DNA of 6,647 nucleotides, from the NCBI GenBank assembly GCA_029856445.1, contig JAHQWY010000207.1:1-6647 (forward strand). Direction: 5' to 3'. The notes beneath the pieces are model-generated. The model was not told the origin of the DNA and searched no databases. It saw nothing but the letters and a program-made list of their open reading frames with translations. Shown one piece after another: positions 5,244-6,647 of the stretch. Every line of letters starts with the position of its first letter. Position 1 is the first letter of the stretch. The translations under genes were made by a program, and so were the position numbers. This DNA comes from Promethearchaeia archaeon (GTDB lineage: Archaea; Asgardarchaeota; Lokiarchaeia; Sigyniarchaeales; SOKP01).

Positions 5244-6647
5244 CTATTTTTTATTATCGAAGCGATTAACATACTTTTGATAGTCATGAAGTTTTCTTAA
5301 TACGATCGCTGCGGTCTCAAGATTCCCACCAAACACCATTATTTGATTTTCATCATATTTATCAAAAATGGGATTACCAAGGCTAGGAGTTAATGAAACA
5401 TATAATATCTTTTTATCAGGATGTTCTTGGCACATTTTAATTTCATAATCTGCTATTTGATCAAATCCATTATTTCGCATTATCAACATGCTTTCTTTCA
5501 TCCTTTTTCCATATTCATTATCAGGTTTCAACATATTAATTCTTTCGAGGAATGTGGCAGAAGTCATCGTAAAGATTACATCAAAACAATCAGAATTTAA
5601 CATTAGATCCATTACATTTCGAAAAGCTGTAGGATTTCTTGTAGCTACCATGTCAATAGGATTATTTTGACTCCAATAGAAGGGGAGGTGCTCTGAAATA
5701 TCTTCAATGAGTTTAGGTCCCTTCGGTTCTAAATTCAAGTCAACTACCTTGATCCCGTGTTTTTCACATAGATCAGTTAAATGCACCCCCATACCACCCC
5801 CACCACTAACTATCCCTGCTCGTAGAGAGTCACTAGAAGGAAGTGGGAGAAGATATTGTGCTCCTTTTATTAGATAGATGAACTCCGATACTTCTTCAGT
5901 ATATATTACACCAGTTTGCTTAAAAACAGATTTATTCATATCTAATGCACCAGCAATTGAGCCTGTGTGACTATTGGCCGCTCTTGCCCCAGTTTTAGTA
6001 ATACCTGCCTTAAGAATAACAATAGGTTTTATCTTAGTTGTCTCTGCACATATTTCTTTAAATTTTTTACCCGAACGTAAACCTTCAGCAAAAAGTGCGA
6101 TCGTTTTCGTTTCATCATCTTGAGCATAATATTGCAAATAATCTTCAAGAGTTAAAGAGGCTTCATTCCCACTTGAAACAAAATATCTTATTCTTTGTAA
6201 TGCATTACATATAATGGTACCCATTGTTCCTGACTGAGAAACGATAGAAACGTTACCTGGTTTTGGGAGCATAAATCCAAAACCTAAATGTAAAGGAGAA
6301 TTTTTATCTTCAGAGGAATAAAATCCCATAGAATTTGGCCCAACAAAAATTAATCCACCTTTTTCAGCAATTTTAACCAATTCTTGATTTTCTTGTTGTC
6401 TCTCCTCAGTTTTTACTTCCCCAAATCCAGCCGTAATTATTGCTGCTGTCTTAACGTCATTTTCTATTGCCTGTTTTACCGCATCTACCACAGCATTTGG
6501 GGGAACAACAATTCCAACCAAATCAATTTGTTCTGGACACTTGTCGAGAGAAGGAAAAACCTCATATCCTAATATTTTCTTGTTTTTATAACTTGGACTC
6601 GGATTGATAGGAAAAATCTTTTTTGTAAATCCACAACCTAACATACT
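5244..6647 (-). CDS. ADP-forming acyl-CoA synthetase alpha subunit (N-terminus outside window)
   Basis: The frame is open to the right edge (468 codons) and the protein lacks the beginning of its CoA-binding Rossmann domain, roughly the first 28-30 residues, so the Met at 6644 is internal. Counting from that Met, the CoA-binding domain runs to about 125 (IFPINP, IVVPPNAVV, AGFGE, VGPNSMG at 101-107). The succinyl-CoA-synthetase-like domain contains SQSGTMG (136-142) and SSGNE (157-161). H226 in NSHTGSIAG should be the His that is phosphorylated during catalysis. A third domain includes SGGGGMGVHLTD (280-291) and NPIDM. The enzyme interconverts acyl-CoA, ADP and phosphate with acid, ATP and CoA, and in archaea often makes ATP from acyl-CoA. 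The protein ends after the alpha part (LRKLHDYQKYVNRF) and has no ATP-grasp (beta) domain; no beta gene lies downstream, where the GYD gene comes from the other side. Substrate is unknown. The stop is TAG. Confidence 0.87.
   Translation of the reverse strand, partial: SMLGCGFTKKIFPINPSPSYKNKKILGYEVFPSLDKCPEQIDLVGIVVPPNAVVDAVKQAIENDVKTAAIITAGFGEVKTEERQQENQELVKIAEKGGLIFVGPNSMGFYSSEDKNSPLHLGFGFMLPKPGNVSIVSQSGTMGTIICNALQRIRYFVSSGNEASLTLEDYLQYYAQDDETKTIALFAEGLRSGKKFKEICAETTKIKPIVILKAGITKTGARAANSHTGSIAGALDMNKSVFKQTGVIYTEEVSEFIYLIKGAQYLLPLPSSDSLRAGIVSGGGGMGVHLTDLCEKHGIKVVDLNLEPKGPKLIEDISEHLPFYWSQNNPIDMVATRNPTAFRNVMDLMLNSDCFDVIFTMTSATFLERINMLKPDNEYGKRMKESMLIMRNNGFDQIADYEIKMCQEHPDKKILYVSLTPSLGNPIFDKYDENQIMVFGGNLETAAIVLRKLHDYQKYVNRFDNKK

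Noticed and set aside
6642..6644. ATG at 6644 as the start of the synthetase alpha gene
   Set aside because: The frame continues to the window edge and the protein lacks the first strand and glycine-rich loop of its CoA-binding domain, so this Met is internal.

Overview
This window is AT-rich (about one-third GC, judged by eye) and looks archaeal. It has TATA-like boxes 25-30 bases upstream of starts, at least one gene that appears leaderless, purine-rich ribosome-binding sites on others, a TTG start, and T-rich rather than hairpin terminators. The mix of tandem-ACT proteins, a GYD-domain protein, an ADP-forming acyl-CoA synthetase alpha subunit and a FATP-type acyl-CoA ligase would fit an Asgard (Lokiarchaeota-like) genome. 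That placement is an inference; no rRNA or other phylogenetic marker is present.

Layout. (1) Positions 1-523, minus strand: the 5' part of a gene running off the left edge. It encodes a ribbon-helix-helix DNA-binding domain, a charged coiled coil and the start of a further domain that may be an SCP2-like lipid carrier. Four tandem 9-bp repeats lie directly before its start and look like its operator. (2) Positions 781-2839: two ACT-domain paralogues (about 60% identical by hand alignment), both on the plus strand. They flank a divergent pair: a small winged-helix repressor (minus, TTG start) and a Rossmann-like protein resembling nucleoside 2-deoxyribosyltransferase/TIR folds (plus). A 15-bp palindrome sits between the divergent genes. 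(3) Positions 2940-4722, minus: a FATP/very-long-chain acyl-CoA synthetase. Its first ~86 residues are in an open frame with no usual start codon; one base less in an A5 run would join them to a GTG start. (4) Positions 4846-5139, plus: a GYD-domain protein, probably leaderless, divergent from the ligase across a perfect 10-bp inverted repeat. (5) Positions 5244-6647, minus: the alpha subunit of an ADP-forming acyl-CoA synthetase, with its N-terminus beyond the right edge.

How the parts may work together. Two genes concern acyl-CoA formation by different chemistries: the FATP ligase (ATP to AMP) and the NDP-forming synthetase (ATP to ADP, usually run towards ATP synthesis). A regulator with a possible lipid-binding domain and a small ligand-binding-type GYD protein lie nearby. 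The ACT proteins probably sense amino acids or similar small ligands. No two neighbouring genes are closely spaced on the same strand, so most appear to be single transcription units meeting at shared divergent promoters or convergent T-rich ends. No RNA genes, CRISPR arrays, insertion sequences or origins were seen.
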